From Arthrobacter horti (GTDB lineage Bacteria; Actinomycetota; Actinomycetes; Actinomycetales; Micrococcaceae), in NCBI RefSeq assembly GCF_030731045.1, contig NZ_JAVALS010000004.1, forward strand, positions 62,001 through 126,000: a stretch of DNA of 64,000 nucleotides. Direction: 5' to 3'. Under the pieces are notes generated by a model that was not told where the DNA came from, did not search any database, and saw only the letters and a list, made by a program, of their open reading frames with translations. Made by a program: the position numbers and the translations under genes. Below are positions 33,589 through 42,148 of this stretch, one piece after another; positions within the stretch are counted from its first letter, which is position 1; each line of letters starts with the position of its first letter.

Positions 33589-34503
33589 TTACTGGTAGTC
33601 GTCGACGGCGGGCTGGATCACCTTGGTGCCGCTGGAGCCGAGGGTGCCGTCGTAGATCTTCTCCCAGGTGCTCTTGCCGTCCGTGAACATCTTGTTGATG
33701 AAGTGGCGCAGGGCGGCGTCACCTTTGGCCAGGCCCACGCCGTACTTCTCCGTGGTGAACGGCTGGCCGACCACCTTCAGATTGTCCGGGTCCTGTGAGG
33801 CGTAGCCGAGGAGGATGGCCTGGTCCGTGGTGACCGCGTCCACCGAGCCGCTCTTGAGCGAGTCGACGCACTGGGAGTACGTGTCGAACTCCACCGGGGT
33901 GGCGCTCTTGAAGTTCTCCTTGATGTTCTGGATGGGGGTGGAGCCCGTGGCGGAGCAGACCTTCTTGCCGGAGAGGTCCTTCTCACTGGTGATGGTGGTG
34001 TTGTCCTTCTTTACCAGGAGGCCCTGGCCCGTGATGAAGTACGGTCCGGCGAAGTCCACCAGCTTCTTGCGCTTGTCCGTGATGGAGTAGGTGCCGACGT
34101 AGTAGTCGATGTCACCGTTCTGCAGGGCGGATTCGCGGTTGGCCGAGGGAATCGGCTTGAAGTCGATCTTGCTCTTGTCGTAGCCGAGCGAGGCGGCGAT
34201 CCACTCCGCGATCTGGATGTCGAAGCCGGTGTACTCGCCCGTGGCCGCGTCCTTGAAGCCGAGTCCGGGCTGGTCCTGCTTGACGCCGATGCGGATCTTG
34301 CCATTGGACTTGATCTTGTCGAAGGTGGGGCTGCCGCTGAGCGAGACGTTCGTGGCCACCGTGAACGGGGCGCTCGTGTCGCCGCCGCCCGCGCTGCCGC
34401 TCGGGCTGCTGCCGCCACTTCCGCCGCAGGCGGAGAGCGTCAGGGCGAGCGCCGCCGCGGCGGCGCCGTAGACCGCCTTCCGGCGCGTGAAGAATGCCTT
34501 CAT
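33589..34503 (-). CDS. gluB: Glutamate-binding lipoprotein GluB
   Basis: 304 residues from the ATG at 34503, preceded by AAAGGGAA. Lipoprotein signal with lipobox LSAC (Cys26), then a Gly/Ser linker. SBP family 3: KIRIGVKQDQPGLGFKD, GFDIQIAEWIAASLGYD, NGDIDYYVGTYSITDKRK and FTTEKYGVGLAKGD. It captures glutamate or related amino acids outside the membrane for GluCD. Confidence 0.94.
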   Translation of the reverse strand: MKAFFTRRKAVYGAAAAALALTLSACGGSGGSSPSGSAGGGDTSAPFTVATNVSLSGSPTFDKIKSNGKIRIGVKQDQPGLGFKDAATGEYTGFDIQIAEWIAASLGYDKSKIDFKPIPSANRESALQNGDIDYYVGTYSITDKRKKLVDFAGPYFITGQGLLVKKDNTTITSEKDLSGKKVCSATGSTPIQNIKENFKSATPVEFDTYSQCVDSLKSGSVDAVTTDQAILLGYASQDPDNLKVVGQPFTTEKYGVGLAKGDAALRHFINKMFTDGKSTWEKIYDGTLGSSGTKVIQPAVDDYQ

Positions 34504-34601
34504 GGTTGTTTCCCTTTCCGTGTCCGGCCGGGGCCGGGGATGTGGGGCGAACCAGGGGGTCCGCCTCATGGGTTCTGAGTGTCGGTGGTGAACCCGGGAC
34601 G

Positions 34602-35357
34602 TCAGTGGGACAGCAGCTTGGACAGGAAGTCCTTGGCGCGCGAGCTCTTGGGATTGGTGAAGAACTCCTCCGGCTCGGCATCCTCGACGATCTGCCCGTC
34701 CGCCATGAACACCACACGGTCCGCGGCCTTACGGGCGAAGCCCATCTCGTGGGTGACCACGATCATGGTCATGCCGTCCTTGGCGAGCTGAACCATGACG
34801 TCCAGGACCTCGTTGATCATCTCCGGGTCCAGCGCGCTGGTGGGCTCGTCGAAGAGCATCACCTTCGGCTTCATGGCGAGCGCCCTGGCGATGGCCACAC
34901 GCTGCTGCTGACCTCCGGAGAGCTGGGCCGGAAGTTTGGGAGCCTGCTTCCCCACGCCCACGCGTTCAAGGAGTGCCATGGCGTCCTTCTCCGCCCCGGC
35001 CTTGTCCTGCTTGTTGACCTTGATGGGGCCGAGGGTGACGTTGTCCAGGATGGATTTGTGTGCGAACAGATTGAAGGACTGGAACACCATCCCCACATCG
35101 GCGCGCAGCTGTGCCAGCTGCCGGCCTTCGGCGGGGAGTTCCTTGCCGTCGATGGTGATGGTGCCTTCGTCGATGGTCTCCAGACGGTTGATGGTGCGGC
35201 ACAGGGTCGACTTGCCGGAGCCGGATGGTCCGATGACCACCACCACTTCGCCGCGCTTGACCTGGAGGTTGATGTCCTGCAGTACATGCAAGGAGCCGTA
35301 GTGCTTGTTTACGCCCGTGAGGGAGACGAGGGTCTCCCCTTCCTCATGTGCGGTCAT
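34602..35357 (-). CDS. gluA: Glutamate ABC transporter ATP-binding protein GluA
   Basis: 251 residues. The ATG at 35357 begins [10 protein letters not shown], with AAGG 8 bases upstream; the longer frame upstream is not supported. Walker [20 protein letters not shown]-loop [10 protein letters not shown], signature [15 protein letters not shown], Walker [13 protein letters not shown] and switch VVTHEM are all typical of GlnQ-type ATPases. It is the first gene of gluABCD; an inverted repeat covers its start codon, suggesting regulation at that point. Confidence 0.94.
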   Translation of the reverse strand: MTAHEEGETLVSLTGVNKHYGSLHVLQDINLQVKRGEVVVVIGPSGSGKSTLCRTINRLETIDEGTITIDGKELPAEGRQLAQLRADVGMVFQSFNLFAHKSILDNVTLGPIKVNKQDKAGAEKDAMALLERVGVGKQAPKLPAQLSGGQQQRVAIARALAMKPKVMLFDEPTSALDPEMINEVLDVMVQLAKDGMTMIVVTHEMGFARKAADRVVFMADGQIVEDAEPEEFFTNPKSSRAKDFLSKLLSH

Positions 35358-35367
35358 GTTTATGACC
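35352..35367. promoter_or_regulatory. Inverted repeat over the gluA start codon
   Basis: GGTCAT-N4-ATGACC is a perfect 6-bp inverted repeat whose left arm contains the gluA start codon. A dimeric repressor such as a GntR-type regulator could bind here and block the operon. No regulator gene is adjacent, so this is only a candidate site. Confidence 0.4.
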
Positions 35368-35461
35368 TTAGTCACAAGATTTGCCGAAAGTGAACCGTGC
35401 GGAGCAATCTCGTCCCGATTGTGATCCTCCCTGAACTGGGCAAACTTCTGCTTCGCGGGTC

Positions 35462-35467
35462 TAGGCT
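35462..35467 (+). promoter_or_regulatory. -10 element TAGGCT, leaderless start of the LOG gene
   Basis: TAGGCT, 7 bases, then ATG at 35475, with no ribosome site between. The -35 is not clear. Confidence 0.5.
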
Positions 35468-35474
35468 CTTCACC

Positions 35475-36251
35475 ATGAGCACGCACTTCACGTCCCCCCG
35501 TGACAATGAGCCCCGGCGCCGCGGCTCGGTGGAACTCCGCCGAGGCCAGGCCGGCATCCAGATGGCCGACCAGCGTCTGCTGGACAGCGGGACGCCCAGC
35601 GCCTTCGTCCACTCGGACCCCTGGCGCGTGATGAGGATCCAGAGCGAGTTCGTGGAGGGCTTCGGGGCACTCGCGGACCTCGGGCCGGCCATCAGCGTGT
35701 TCGGCTCGGCCCGGACCAAACCCGGGACACCCTTCTATGAACTGGGCGTGGAGATCGGGCGCCGGCTCGCGCAGAGCGGCGTCGCAGTCATCACGGGCGG
35801 CGGTCCCGGTTCCATGGAGGCGGCCAACAGGGGTGCCGTGGAAGGCGGAGGGGTCTCGGTCGGGCTGGGGATCGAGCTGCCGTTCGAGCAGGGGATGAAC
35901 GAGTGGGTGGATCTGGGGATCAACTTCCGGTACTTCTTCGCCCGGAAGACCATGTTCGTCAAATACGCCCAGGGTTTCGTGGTGCTGCCGGGCGGTCTCG
36001 GCACCCTGGACGAACTCTTCGAGGCCATGGTCCTGGTCCAGACCCACAAGGTGACGTCCTTCCCGATCGTCCTGGTCGGGGTGGAGTTCTGGAGCCCGAT
36101 GATCGACTGGATCCGGGAGACGCTGGTCAAGGACGGGATGGTGTCCCCTCAGGACCTGAACCTCATCCAGCTGGTGGACGATCCGGAGGACGCGGTATGC
36201 CGGGTGCTTCACGGCGTCCGCCTCGCGGACTCGGACCAGCGCCCGGAGTAG
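35475..36251 (+). CDS. LOG family protein (TIGR00730; nucleoside 5'-monophosphate phosphoribohydrolase)
   Basis: 258 residues. The Rossmann-like LOG fold carries [14 protein letters not shown] and [14 protein letters not shown], the two signature motifs (PGGxGTxxE) with the catalytic Arg/Glu. Members cleave cytokinin riboside 5'-monophosphate or AMP-like nucleotides to base and ribose 5-phosphate. Mycobacterial Rv1205 lies at a similar position relative to dapE and makes cytokinins. An extra N-terminal 60 residues (MADQRLLD) match the longer actinobacterial form. Physiological substrate not shown. Confidence 0.9.
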   Translation: MSTHFTSPRDNEPRRRGSVELRRGQAGIQMADQRLLDSGTPSAFVHSDPWRVMRIQSEFVEGFGALADLGPAISVFGSARTKPGTPFYELGVEIGRRLAQSGVAVITGGGPGSMEAANRGAVEGGGVSVGLGIELPFEQGMNEWVDLGINFRYFFARKTMFVKYAQGFVVLPGGLGTLDELFEAMVLVQTHKVTSFPIVLVGVEFWSPMIDWIRETLVKDGMVSPQDLNLIQLVDDPEDAVCRVLHGVRLADSDQRPE

Positions 36252-36270
36252 CCGCCTCCGTGTGTGGCTC

Positions 36271-36299
36271 TTGACCGGAGTCTGCCCGCGGCATAACTT
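36271..36299 (+). promoter_or_regulatory. Promoter of the four-gene membrane/HTH/DivIVA/PIG-V operon
   Basis: TTGACC (36271-36276), 17-base spacer, TAACTT (36294-36299), then 6 bases and ATG at 36306. This is the clearest complete promoter of the leaderless type in the window. Confidence 0.75.
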
Positions 36300-36305
36300 T
36301 CCACT

Positions 36306-36743
36306 ATGGAAAGTGACTATTCCGCCGCGGACGCTCTGACCGACGTGGACTCCGCCCGTTCCTCGGTGGCGTCGCGAGTGCGAGCGCCGGGCTGGTACTA
36401 CGGGATCCTGGCGTGCTGGATGGTCTTGAGCGTGGTGAGCACCGCCTGGTTCCCGCCGGCCCTGGCCGCGCTGTCCGGCGGTCTCATCGCGGCGTCCTCG
36501 GCGTTCGTCGCCTCGGACAGGAGGAAGCGGTTCAGGGAGCGGTTCCGGCCGTCCGATCTCTGGCCGCTGGCCGGGCTGGTTCCTCTGTTGCTTCTGGGGT
36601 ATCTGGGAGGGCTTCTGGTGCGCTTCGGGCAGCTGCCGGAGTGGAGCGGATGGGTCCTTGCCGCGCTGCTCGCGGTCCTCGGAGTCCTGGTGATGCGCCT
36701 CTATGAGCGCAGCCGCGCGGCCCTGCTGCGTGCGGGCCGCTGA
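36306..36743 (+). CDS. Four-helix membrane protein
   Basis: 145 residues. Four hydrophobic segments: [59 protein letters not shown] and [17 protein letters not shown] basic loop ([11 protein letters not shown]) lies in the middle. No recognised family. The next gene, a small winged-helix regulator, starts 3 bases after its stop; such membrane-protein/HTH pairs are common and suggest that the regulator responds to, or controls, the membrane protein. Confidence 0.8.
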   Translation: MESDYSAADALTDVDSARSSVASRVRAPGWYYGILACWMVLSVVSTAWFPPALAALSGGLIAASSAFVASDRRKRFRERFRPSDLWPLAGLVPLLLLGYLGGLLVRFGQLPEWSGWVLAALLAVLGVLVMRLYERSRAALLRAGR

Positions 36744-36745
36744 GC

Positions 36746-37063
36746 GTGGAGTTCAATGAGACCATTCACGCACCGGTCCGGCTGCAGATCTGCGTCATGC
36801 TGGCCTCCGTGAAGGAACTCGAGTTCTCCCTTCTCCGGGACGAACTGACCGTGGCGGACTCGGTGCTCTCGAAGCATCTGAAGGTGCTCTCGGAAGCGGG
36901 GTATGTGGCGTTGCGCAAGCCGGTGGGCCTCGGAGGCCGGCCCAGGACCTGGGCGTCCTTGACCGCAGGGGGCCGGCGGGCGCTGTCGGGCCATCTGGAG
37001 GCTCTCCAGGAGCTGGTCATGAGGGCCCGGCCCAAGCCCGGCTCTGGCACCATGGAGGCATGA
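36746..37063 (+). CDS. Small winged-helix transcriptional regulator
   Basis: 105 residues from a GTG 3 bases after the upstream stop. Single-domain winged helix of the HTH_34/ArsR-MarR type: [13 protein letters not shown], then [20 protein letters not shown], and a wing with [11 protein letters not shown]. No ligand domain. It overlaps the DivIVA-like gene by 4 bases (ATGA). It probably autoregulates this operon, but no operator is obvious beyond the promoter at 36271. Confidence 0.85.
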   Translation: MEFNETIHAPVRLQICVMLASVKELEFSLLRDELTVADSVLSKHLKVLSEAGYVALRKPVGLGGRPRTWASLTAGGRRALSGHLEALQELVMRARPKPGSGTMEA

Positions 37064-37431
37064 GTTTCCTCCTGGTGTTCCTGGCCGTACTGGTCCTGGG
37101 CGGCGCGGCTGTCTTGGCCACGCCGTTCCTGCGCCGGATGGTCCGCGTGGGCGGTGGCCTGAACGCCGACGACGGCTTCGAGGACCCGGTGGCGAACCTT
37201 CCTCCGGTGCTGCTCCCGGACCGCCCCACAGCAGCGGATGTGGACCGGCTCCGCTTCTCCCTGGGACTGCGCGGCTACCGCATGGACCAGGTGGACGAGG
37301 TCCTGGACCGCCTCCGCGACCAGCTGGCCGTGCAGCAGAGCGAACTGAACCGCCTCCGTACGGAACTGGCCGGGCTGCAGACGCAGCAGTCCGGCGTCGT
37401 GCCGCCGCCCGCCGCGGACGAGCGGCCGTGA
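37060..37431 (+). CDS. DivIVA-domain membrane protein
   Basis: 123 residues; ATG overlaps the previous stop. One N-terminal membrane helix (FLLVFLAVLVLGGAAVLAT), then a short DivIVA-like segment: LRFSLGLRGYRMDQVDEVLD, followed by a coiled coil (LRDQLAVQQSELNRLRTELAGL). DivIVA/Wag31 proteins organise polar growth and division; this mini version is anchored in the membrane. A similar small protein, as I recall Rv1209, lies near Rv1211 in Mycobacterium. Its gene overlaps the mannosyltransferase-like gene (GTGA). Confidence 0.8.
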   Translation: MSFLLVFLAVLVLGGAAVLATPFLRRMVRVGGGLNADDGFEDPVANLPPVLLPDRPTAADVDRLRFSLGLRGYRMDQVDEVLDRLRDQLAVQQSELNRLRTELAGLQTQQSGVVPPPAADERP

Positions 37432-38669
37432 GCGCCCTCGGCCAGGACGAGCTGACAGCAGGTCCCCGCCCGGCCGGCGTCCTCCTTCGCCCGGCGCAGT
37501 GGCCCTGGTGGCTGCAGGTCTCGCCGGCCTACGCCGCGGCGCGTTTCTTCAGTTTCCTGGTGTTCACCGGCGCGGCCTTCAAACAGGGACCCAACCCCTG
37601 GATGCCGGAGGCCCCGGGCTACTGGGACTTCATCACGATCTGGGACGGCCGCTGGTACCTGAACGCCGCCGAGCACGGGTATCCGTCAGTGCTCCCCGTG
37701 GATGCCATGGGCAACGTCCAGGAGAGCACCTGGGCCTTCTACCCCGTGCTCCCCGTGCTGGGGAAGGGCCTGTCCGGACTGCTCGGAATCCCGGTGATCG
37801 CCTCGATGACCGTCATCGCCATGGTGGCCGGGCTCCTCGCAGCTCTCGTGGTCTTCCGCCTGTTCCGGCATTTCGCCTCCCATCGCACCGCCTTGTGGGG
37901 CACCGTCTTCGTGGCGTCCTTCCCGGTGTCCGGCATCTTGCAGGTGCCCTATGCCGAGTCCCTCAATCTCCTGTTCCTCGCCGCCGCGATGCTGGCCCTC
38001 GTCCGCAGGCGCTATGTGGCCGCCATGCCTTTCGTGGTCCTCGCGGCGCTCTCGCGCCCCACCGGTGTCCCGTTCGCCGCCGTCGTCGGCCTGCTCTGGG
38101 CACACCGGCTCTGGACGCTGCTGAAGGAACGACGGCGCCCCGGCGCCGAGGAGCTGCCCTCGCTTCTGTGGCACGGCGCGCTGGCCGTGCTCTCCTGCGC
38201 AGCGGCACTCGCCTGGCCCGCGCTCGCCTGGGCCAGGACCGGCGATCCGGAAGCGTACACGAAGACCGAGACGGTCTGGCGCGGCGGCGGTCTGGTGCCG
38301 TTCAAGCCGTGGTGGGACATGGCCGTGGGGACCCTGGGCCCCGTGCTGGGGCCTTTCGCCCTGGCCGCCTTCCTGGCGGGCTTCGCCTGGGTCCTCCTCA
38401 AAGCCTTCCCGGTCCGCCGGATCGGGGTGGAATTGCGTCTCTGGTGCGCCTGCTACATGGTCTACCTCCTGGCCTTCCTCCAGCCGCAGACCAGCACGTT
38501 CAGGATGCTTCTGCCGCTCTTCCCGCTGGGCCTCGCCACGGCGTTCGTATCCCGCTCCACGGCGTACCGCTGGAGCGTGGTGGTCATGTTCTCCCTGCTC
38601 CAGATCGTGTGGATCGTCTGGCTCTGGGCGTGGGCCCAGCTGCCCGGCGGAGGGGACTATCCGCCCTGA
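37428..38669 (+). CDS. PIG-V-like integral membrane mannosyltransferase
   Basis: 413 residues from a GTG overlapping the upstream stop. About ten membrane helices. FITIWDGRWYLNAAEHGYP near residue 65 matches the WD-type first-loop motif of GT-C glycosyltransferases of the PIG-V family; AFYPVLPVLGKGL and YAESLNLLFLAAA also occur there. In actinobacteria such enzymes use polyprenyl-phosphate sugars to decorate lipids, glycans or proteins outside the membrane. Coupling to a DivIVA-like protein hints at envelope assembly at growth zones (inference). Confidence 0.82.
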   Translation: MSALGQDELTAGPRPAGVLLRPAQWPWWLQVSPAYAAARFFSFLVFTGAAFKQGPNPWMPEAPGYWDFITIWDGRWYLNAAEHGYPSVLPVDAMGNVQESTWAFYPVLPVLGKGLSGLLGIPVIASMTVIAMVAGLLAALVVFRLFRHFASHRTALWGTVFVASFPVSGILQVPYAESLNLLFLAAAMLALVRRRYVAAMPFVVLAALSRPTGVPFAAVVGLLWAHRLWTLLKERRRPGAEELPSLLWHGALAVLSCAAALAWPALAWARTGDPEAYTKTETVWRGGGLVPFKPWWDMAVGTLGPVLGPFALAAFLAGFAWVLLKAFPVRRIGVELRLWCACYMVYLLAFLQPQTSTFRMLLPLFPLGLATAFVSRSTAYRWSVVVMFSLLQIVWIVWLWAWAQLPGGGDYPP

Positions 38670-38775
38670 CCCGTGGCGGCGCGGGCACCCGCATTGCTCC
38701 ATCGATTGGCCTGTGACCTGCGACTCGGGGGATAATGGGTGCTGACGCACTCGACGAACGCAAGGAGAATCTCCT

Positions 38776-38946
38776 ATGGCCGCCATGAAGCCCCGGACCG
38801 GGGACGGACCCATGGAAGTGACCAAAGAAGGACGCAGTCTCATCATGCGGGTCCCGCTGGAGGGCGGCGGCCGGCTCGTGGTGGAGCTCAATGCAGACGA
38901 GGCCGCGGAACTGCGGCAGTGCCTTGAGGGCGTGACCGGGAACTGA
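38776..38946 (+). CDS. DUF3117 small protein
   Basis: 56 residues, MAAMKPRTGDGPMEVTKEGR at the start, then MRVPLEGGGRLVVEL and NADEAAELRQCLEGV. This is the highly conserved actinobacterial DUF3117 family (Mycobacterium Rv1211 type) of unknown function. AAGGAG lies 8 bases before the ATG, within the inverted repeat AGGAGA-A-TCTCCT, whose right arm ends at the start codon; folding of the arms could hide the ribosome site. A strong terminator follows 10 bases after the stop. Confidence 0.92.
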   Translation: MAAMKPRTGDGPMEVTKEGRSLIMRVPLEGGGRLVVELNADEAAELRQCLEGVTGN

Positions 38947-38956
38947 GCACGACGCC

Positions 38957-38990
38957 GACGGGGTGGCCGCTGTGCAGCGGCCACCCCGTC
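38957..38990. terminator. Terminator between DUF3117 and methyltransferase genes
   Basis: A perfect 16-bp stem (38957-38972 with 38975-38990), followed on the plus strand by CGTCGTTTAA. It serves both convergent genes. Confidence 0.85.
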
Positions 38991-39013
38991 CGTCGTTTAA
39001 GTCAGCTTCCCTG

Positions 39014-39646
39014 TCACCGCTTGACGGCGGCGAGCAGCCCGTCGCCCACCGTGAAGACGGTGGTGAGCAGGGAATCGTCCTCGCGGAGCCGCTTGATCAG
39101 CTGGCGGAGGGTCACGGTGACGGGCTCGCGGCCGGCCGGATTGGCCACGCGGTCCCGGTCCAGGGCGTCGTTGAGCAGGAGCACTCCGCCGGGCTTGAGC
39201 AGCCTCACCGCCTGCTGGGCGTAGAGGGGGGCGTTGGGCTTGTCCGCGTCGACGAAGACCAGATCGTAGGCGCCGTCGGTCAGGCGCGGGAGCACGTCCT
39301 GGGCCTTCCCGGAGATGGTGCGGGTACGGTTGGCGGGAACGCCGGCCTCGGCGAAAGCGACCCGGGCCGCACGGAGGTGTTCCACATCGTGGTCGATCGA
39401 GGTCAGTACGGCCTGAGGGGAGAGCCCACGCAGCAGGTAGACGCCAGACACGCCGGCACCGGTACCGATCTCCACCGCGGTTCGCGCCTTGGCGGTGGCG
39501 GCGAGGACGGACAGCGCCATGCCGGTGCCCGGGGAGACCGACGGCACACCGAGTTCGAAAGCCCGTTCCCGGGCCCGGAGCAGTACCGGGTCCTCGTCTG
39601 GCAGGCCTTCGGCGAAGGACCAGCTGGCGGACTTGTCGGTGCTCAT
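39014..39646 (-). CDS. Class I SAM-dependent O-methyltransferase (type 3)
   Basis: 210 residues; AGAGGG 8-9 bases before the ATG. Family-3 O-methyltransferase blocks: AVEIGTGAGVSGVYLLRGL (SAM binding), LTSIDHDVEHLRAARVAFAE, YDLVFVDADKPNAP (metal/substrate Asp) and LKPGGVLLLNDAL. Relatives methylate catechol-like or phenolic compounds. The same kind of gene (Rv1220c) stands divergent from sigE in Mycobacterium tuberculosis, and here also it diverges from sigE. Substrate unknown. Confidence 0.9.
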   Translation of the reverse strand: MSTDKSASWSFAEGLPDEDPVLLRARERAFELGVPSVSPGTGMALSVLAATAKARTAVEIGTGAGVSGVYLLRGLSPQAVLTSIDHDVEHLRAARVAFAEAGVPANRTRTISGKAQDVLPRLTDGAYDLVFVDADKPNAPLYAQQAVRLLKPGGVLLLNDALDRDRVANPAGREPVTVTLRQLIKRLREDDSLLTTVFTVGDGLLAAVKR

Positions 39647-39833
39647 GGATTTCGCCCTCTGCGGAATGGGGTGTACGGGAAGCAGTTCTCCATGAATCTC
39701 ACAGGGAACCTTGACATGATAGCCGCTGAAGTGCAGAGGGCTGAAGCGGCGTCATCACCGCCCGCCCGCGCTGTTCACAGTGCGGTCGGCCCGAGCGCAG
39801 CCACCATGGGGAACCACGGGAAGGGAACAGGAC

Positions 39834-40478
39834 ATGCTGGACATGACGAAGACCCCCGACACCGTTGCGGCCGGGAGCGGTTCCGGCACGGAGGGGGCCA
39901 CGCCTGACGACTGGAAGCGTCCCAGCTGGGAAGAGGTCGTCACCAATCACTCGGCCAAGGTCTACAGGCTGGCGTACCGCCTGACCGGTAACCGGCACGA
40001 TGCGGAGGATCTGACCCAGGAGGTCTTCGTCCGCGCCTTCAAATCGCTGGACCGCTTCAAACCGGGCACCTTGGACGGCTGGCTGCACCGCATCACCACC
40101 AACCTCTTCCTGGACCAGGTCCGCCGCAAGGCGCGGATCCGCTTCGACGGCCTTCCGGAGGATGCGGACCAGCGCATCCCCGGCAATGAGACCAGCCCGG
40201 AACGCAGCTTCGAGTTCAACAATCTGGATGCGGACATCCAGTCGGCTCTGGACAAGCTCCCCGTGGAGTTCCGGACCGCGGTCATCCTCTGCGATATCGA
40301 AGGATTCTCCTACGATGAGGTGGCCACCTCGCTGGGTATCAAGCTCGGGACGGTGCGCTCCAGGATCCACCGTGGACGGGCGCTGCTCCGCAACGCCCTG
40401 GCCGACCGGGACCCTCGTCGCGGAGCGGGTGGCTCCAAGCCTGCGCTCAAGCTTCCGCGTGTGGCCGGAGCCCACTGA
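39834..40478 (+). CDS. sigE: ECF sigma factor SigE
   Basis: 214 residues from the ATG with AAGGGA 7 bases upstream; a frame opening at 39780 is less likely. Region 2: [27 protein letters not shown] and [15 protein letters not shown] (region 2.4 to linker). Region 4: [43 protein letters not shown]. Closest to actinobacterial SigE, the envelope-stress sigma. In Mycobacterium sigE is followed by rseA (anti-sigma) and htrA; here neither exists and tatB comes next after 77 bases. Confidence 0.92.
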   Translation: MLDMTKTPDTVAAGSGSGTEGATPDDWKRPSWEEVVTNHSAKVYRLAYRLTGNRHDAEDLTQEVFVRAFKSLDRFKPGTLDGWLHRITTNLFLDQVRRKARIRFDGLPEDADQRIPGNETSPERSFEFNNLDADIQSALDKLPVEFRTAVILCDIEGFSYDEVATSLGIKLGTVRSRIHRGRALLRNALADRDPRRGAGGSKPALKLPRVAGAH

Positions 40479-40543
40479 TCACCGTGCCTTTCCCCGGTGT
40501 TCACCAGCGGCGCCCCGGATCGCCGGGAGAGGCCCGGAGAGGG

Positions 40544-40549
40544 TAATCT
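40544..40549 (+). promoter_or_regulatory. -10 element TAATCT of tatB
   Basis: TAATCT, 6 bases, then the GTG start of tatB. This gives tatB its own leaderless transcript separate from sigE. Confidence 0.55.
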
Positions 40550-40555
40550 ACCAAC

Positions 40556-40921
40556 GTGCTATTCGGTATTAATGGACCAGAATTCCTGATCCTGCTGGTC
40601 ATCGGTGTTCTGGTGATCGGCCCCAAGCGTCTGCCCGAATACACCCAGGGTCTGATGAACCTGGTCCGCGGTGTCCGCAAGATGGCATCCGGTGCCCGCG
40701 AGCAGATCAAGGAAGAAGTCGGCATCGACATCGACGAGGTCGACTGGCGCAAGTACGATCCCCGTCAGTACGATCCCCGCAGGATCATCAGAGAGGCGCT
40801 GCTGGAGCCGGAGACCCCTTCGGCCGTCCCGGCCGTTGTCCCCGCAGTGGCCGCTCCGGTCCGCGACGTGCAGCGCCTCGCCGCCGGCGAGGCGGCCCCC
40901 TTCGACACCGAAGCCACCTGA
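40556..40921 (+). CDS. tatB: Twin-arginine translocase subunit TatB
   Basis: 121 residues from a GTG. N-terminal membrane helix with the conserved Glu and hinge: MLFGINGPEFLILLVIGVLV then IGPKRLPEYTQGL, followed by an amphipathic helix (LMNLVRGVRKMASGAREQI). TatB rather than TatA, because of Glu in the first turn of the helix, the longer amphipathic region and the position after sigE as in Mycobacterium. With TatC, not in this window, it recognises RR signal peptides and exports folded proteins. Confidence 0.9.
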   Translation: MLFGINGPEFLILLVIGVLVIGPKRLPEYTQGLMNLVRGVRKMASGAREQIKEEVGIDIDEVDWRKYDPRQYDPRRIIREALLEPETPSAVPAVVPAVAAPVRDVQRLAAGEAAPFDTEAT

Positions 40922-40951
40922 GGCTGGCCCTTCCGGTCCCCTCCTTCAGTC

Positions 40952-40992
40952 ACGACGTCGGCCCCGCACCTGAGGTGCGGGGCCGACGTCGT
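40952..40992. terminator. Terminator between tatB and mrp
   Basis: A perfect 20-bp stem with a minimal tip (40952-40971 with 40973-40992) between convergent genes. Its ends carry ACGACG/CGTCGT, resembling the CCGTCGTCGT family but with an extra T. Confidence 0.85.
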
Positions 40993-41017
40993 ACCGCGGC
41001 CGGGAGCATTCCGGGCG

Positions 41018-42148
41018 TCAGCCGCGCGGTGTGACGCCCAGCGAGAGGCCGGCGAGGCCACGCGGGCGGGCCGTCAGGCGCTCCGCCACCTTCAGCAGTT
41101 CGCGGGCCACCGTGGACTCCGGGTGGCCCAGGACCACCGGCAGACCGGCGTCGCCGCCCTCGCGGAGGCTGATCTCCAGCGGCAGGCTGCCCAGCAGCGG
41201 CACCGGGTAGCCGAGCGTCTCGGTGAGGCGCCGGGAGAGCGTCTCTCCGCCGCCTGAACCGAAGACCTCCAGCCGTTCGCCTCCAGGGGCGTCGAACCAG
41301 GACATGTTCTCCACGACGCCGACGACGCGCTGGCCGGTCTGCGTGGACACGGACCCGGAGCGCTCGGCGACCTCAGCCGCGGCCGCCTGGGGCGTGGTGA
41401 CCACCAGCACCTCGGCGTCCGGGAGGAGCTGGGACACCGAGATGGCGATGTCGCCGGTGCCCGGGGGAAGGTCCAGGAAGAGGACGTCCAGATCACCGAA
41501 GTAGACCTCGGAGAGGAACTGCTCCAGGGCGCGGTGCAGCATGGGGCCGCGCCACGCCACCGGGGTGTTGCCTTGCACGAACATGCCGATGGAGATGACC
41601 TTCACCCCGTGGGCCACAGGCGGCAGGATCATCTCGTCCACCCGGGTGGGGGACTGGGTGATGCCCATCAGGCCGGGCACGGAGAAGCCATGGACGTCCG
41701 CGTCCACGATGCCCACGCGCAGCCCCTTGGCGGCCAATGCGCAGGCCAGGTTCACGGTCACGGACGACTTGCCCACGCCGCCCTTGCCACTCGTCACGGC
41801 GAAGACCTTGGTGAGGTTGCCGGGCTTGGAGAAGGGGATGCCGCGTTCGCCGCCCGGGCCGCGCAGGCGGTCCTTGAGCTCCTGCCGCTGCTCCGGCGTC
41901 ATGACCGAGAGCTCGACGTCCACGCGGGTCACCCCGTCCAGGGCTCCCAGCGCCGCCGTCGCGTCCGAGGTGATGGTGTCCCGCAGGGGGCACCCCTGGA
42001 TGGTGAGCAGCACGCGCAGGCTCACCACGCCGTCGTCGTCCGCCGAGACGGAGTCCACCATGCCGAGCTCGGTGATGGGGCGCCGCAGCTCGGGGTCGAT
42101 GACCTGGGCCAGGGCCTGTTGCAGCTGCTCTTCCGTGGGACGGCTCAT
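41018..42148 (-). CDS. mrp: Mrp/NBP35 family Fe-S carrier ATPase
   Basis: 376 residues. N-terminal MIP18/DUF59 domain (ALAQVIDPELRRPITELGMV and TIQGCPLRDTI), then a deviant Walker A VTSGKGGVGKSSVTVNLA near residue 118, VDADVHGFSVPGLMG, and DLPPGTGD (Walker B-like). The usual CxxC near the C-terminus of Mrp is not visible in my reading, so cluster binding may differ. Mrp proteins carry Fe-S clusters to apoproteins. Its ATG overlaps the stop of the DUF1003 gene, so translation is coupled. Confidence 0.92.
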   Translation of the reverse strand: MSRPTEEQLQQALAQVIDPELRRPITELGMVDSVSADDDGVVSLRVLLTIQGCPLRDTITSDATAALGALDGVTRVDVELSVMTPEQRQELKDRLRGPGGERGIPFSKPGNLTKVFAVTSGKGGVGKSSVTVNLACALAAKGLRVGIVDADVHGFSVPGLMGITQSPTRVDEMILPPVAHGVKVISIGMFVQGNTPVAWRGPMLHRALEQFLSEVYFGDLDVLFLDLPPGTGDIAISVSQLLPDAEVLVVTTPQAAAAEVAERSGSVSTQTGQRVVGVVENMSWFDAPGGERLEVFGSGGGETLSRRLTETLGYPVPLLGSLPLEISLREGGDAGLPVVLGHPESTVARELLKVAERLTARPRGLAGLSLGVTPRG

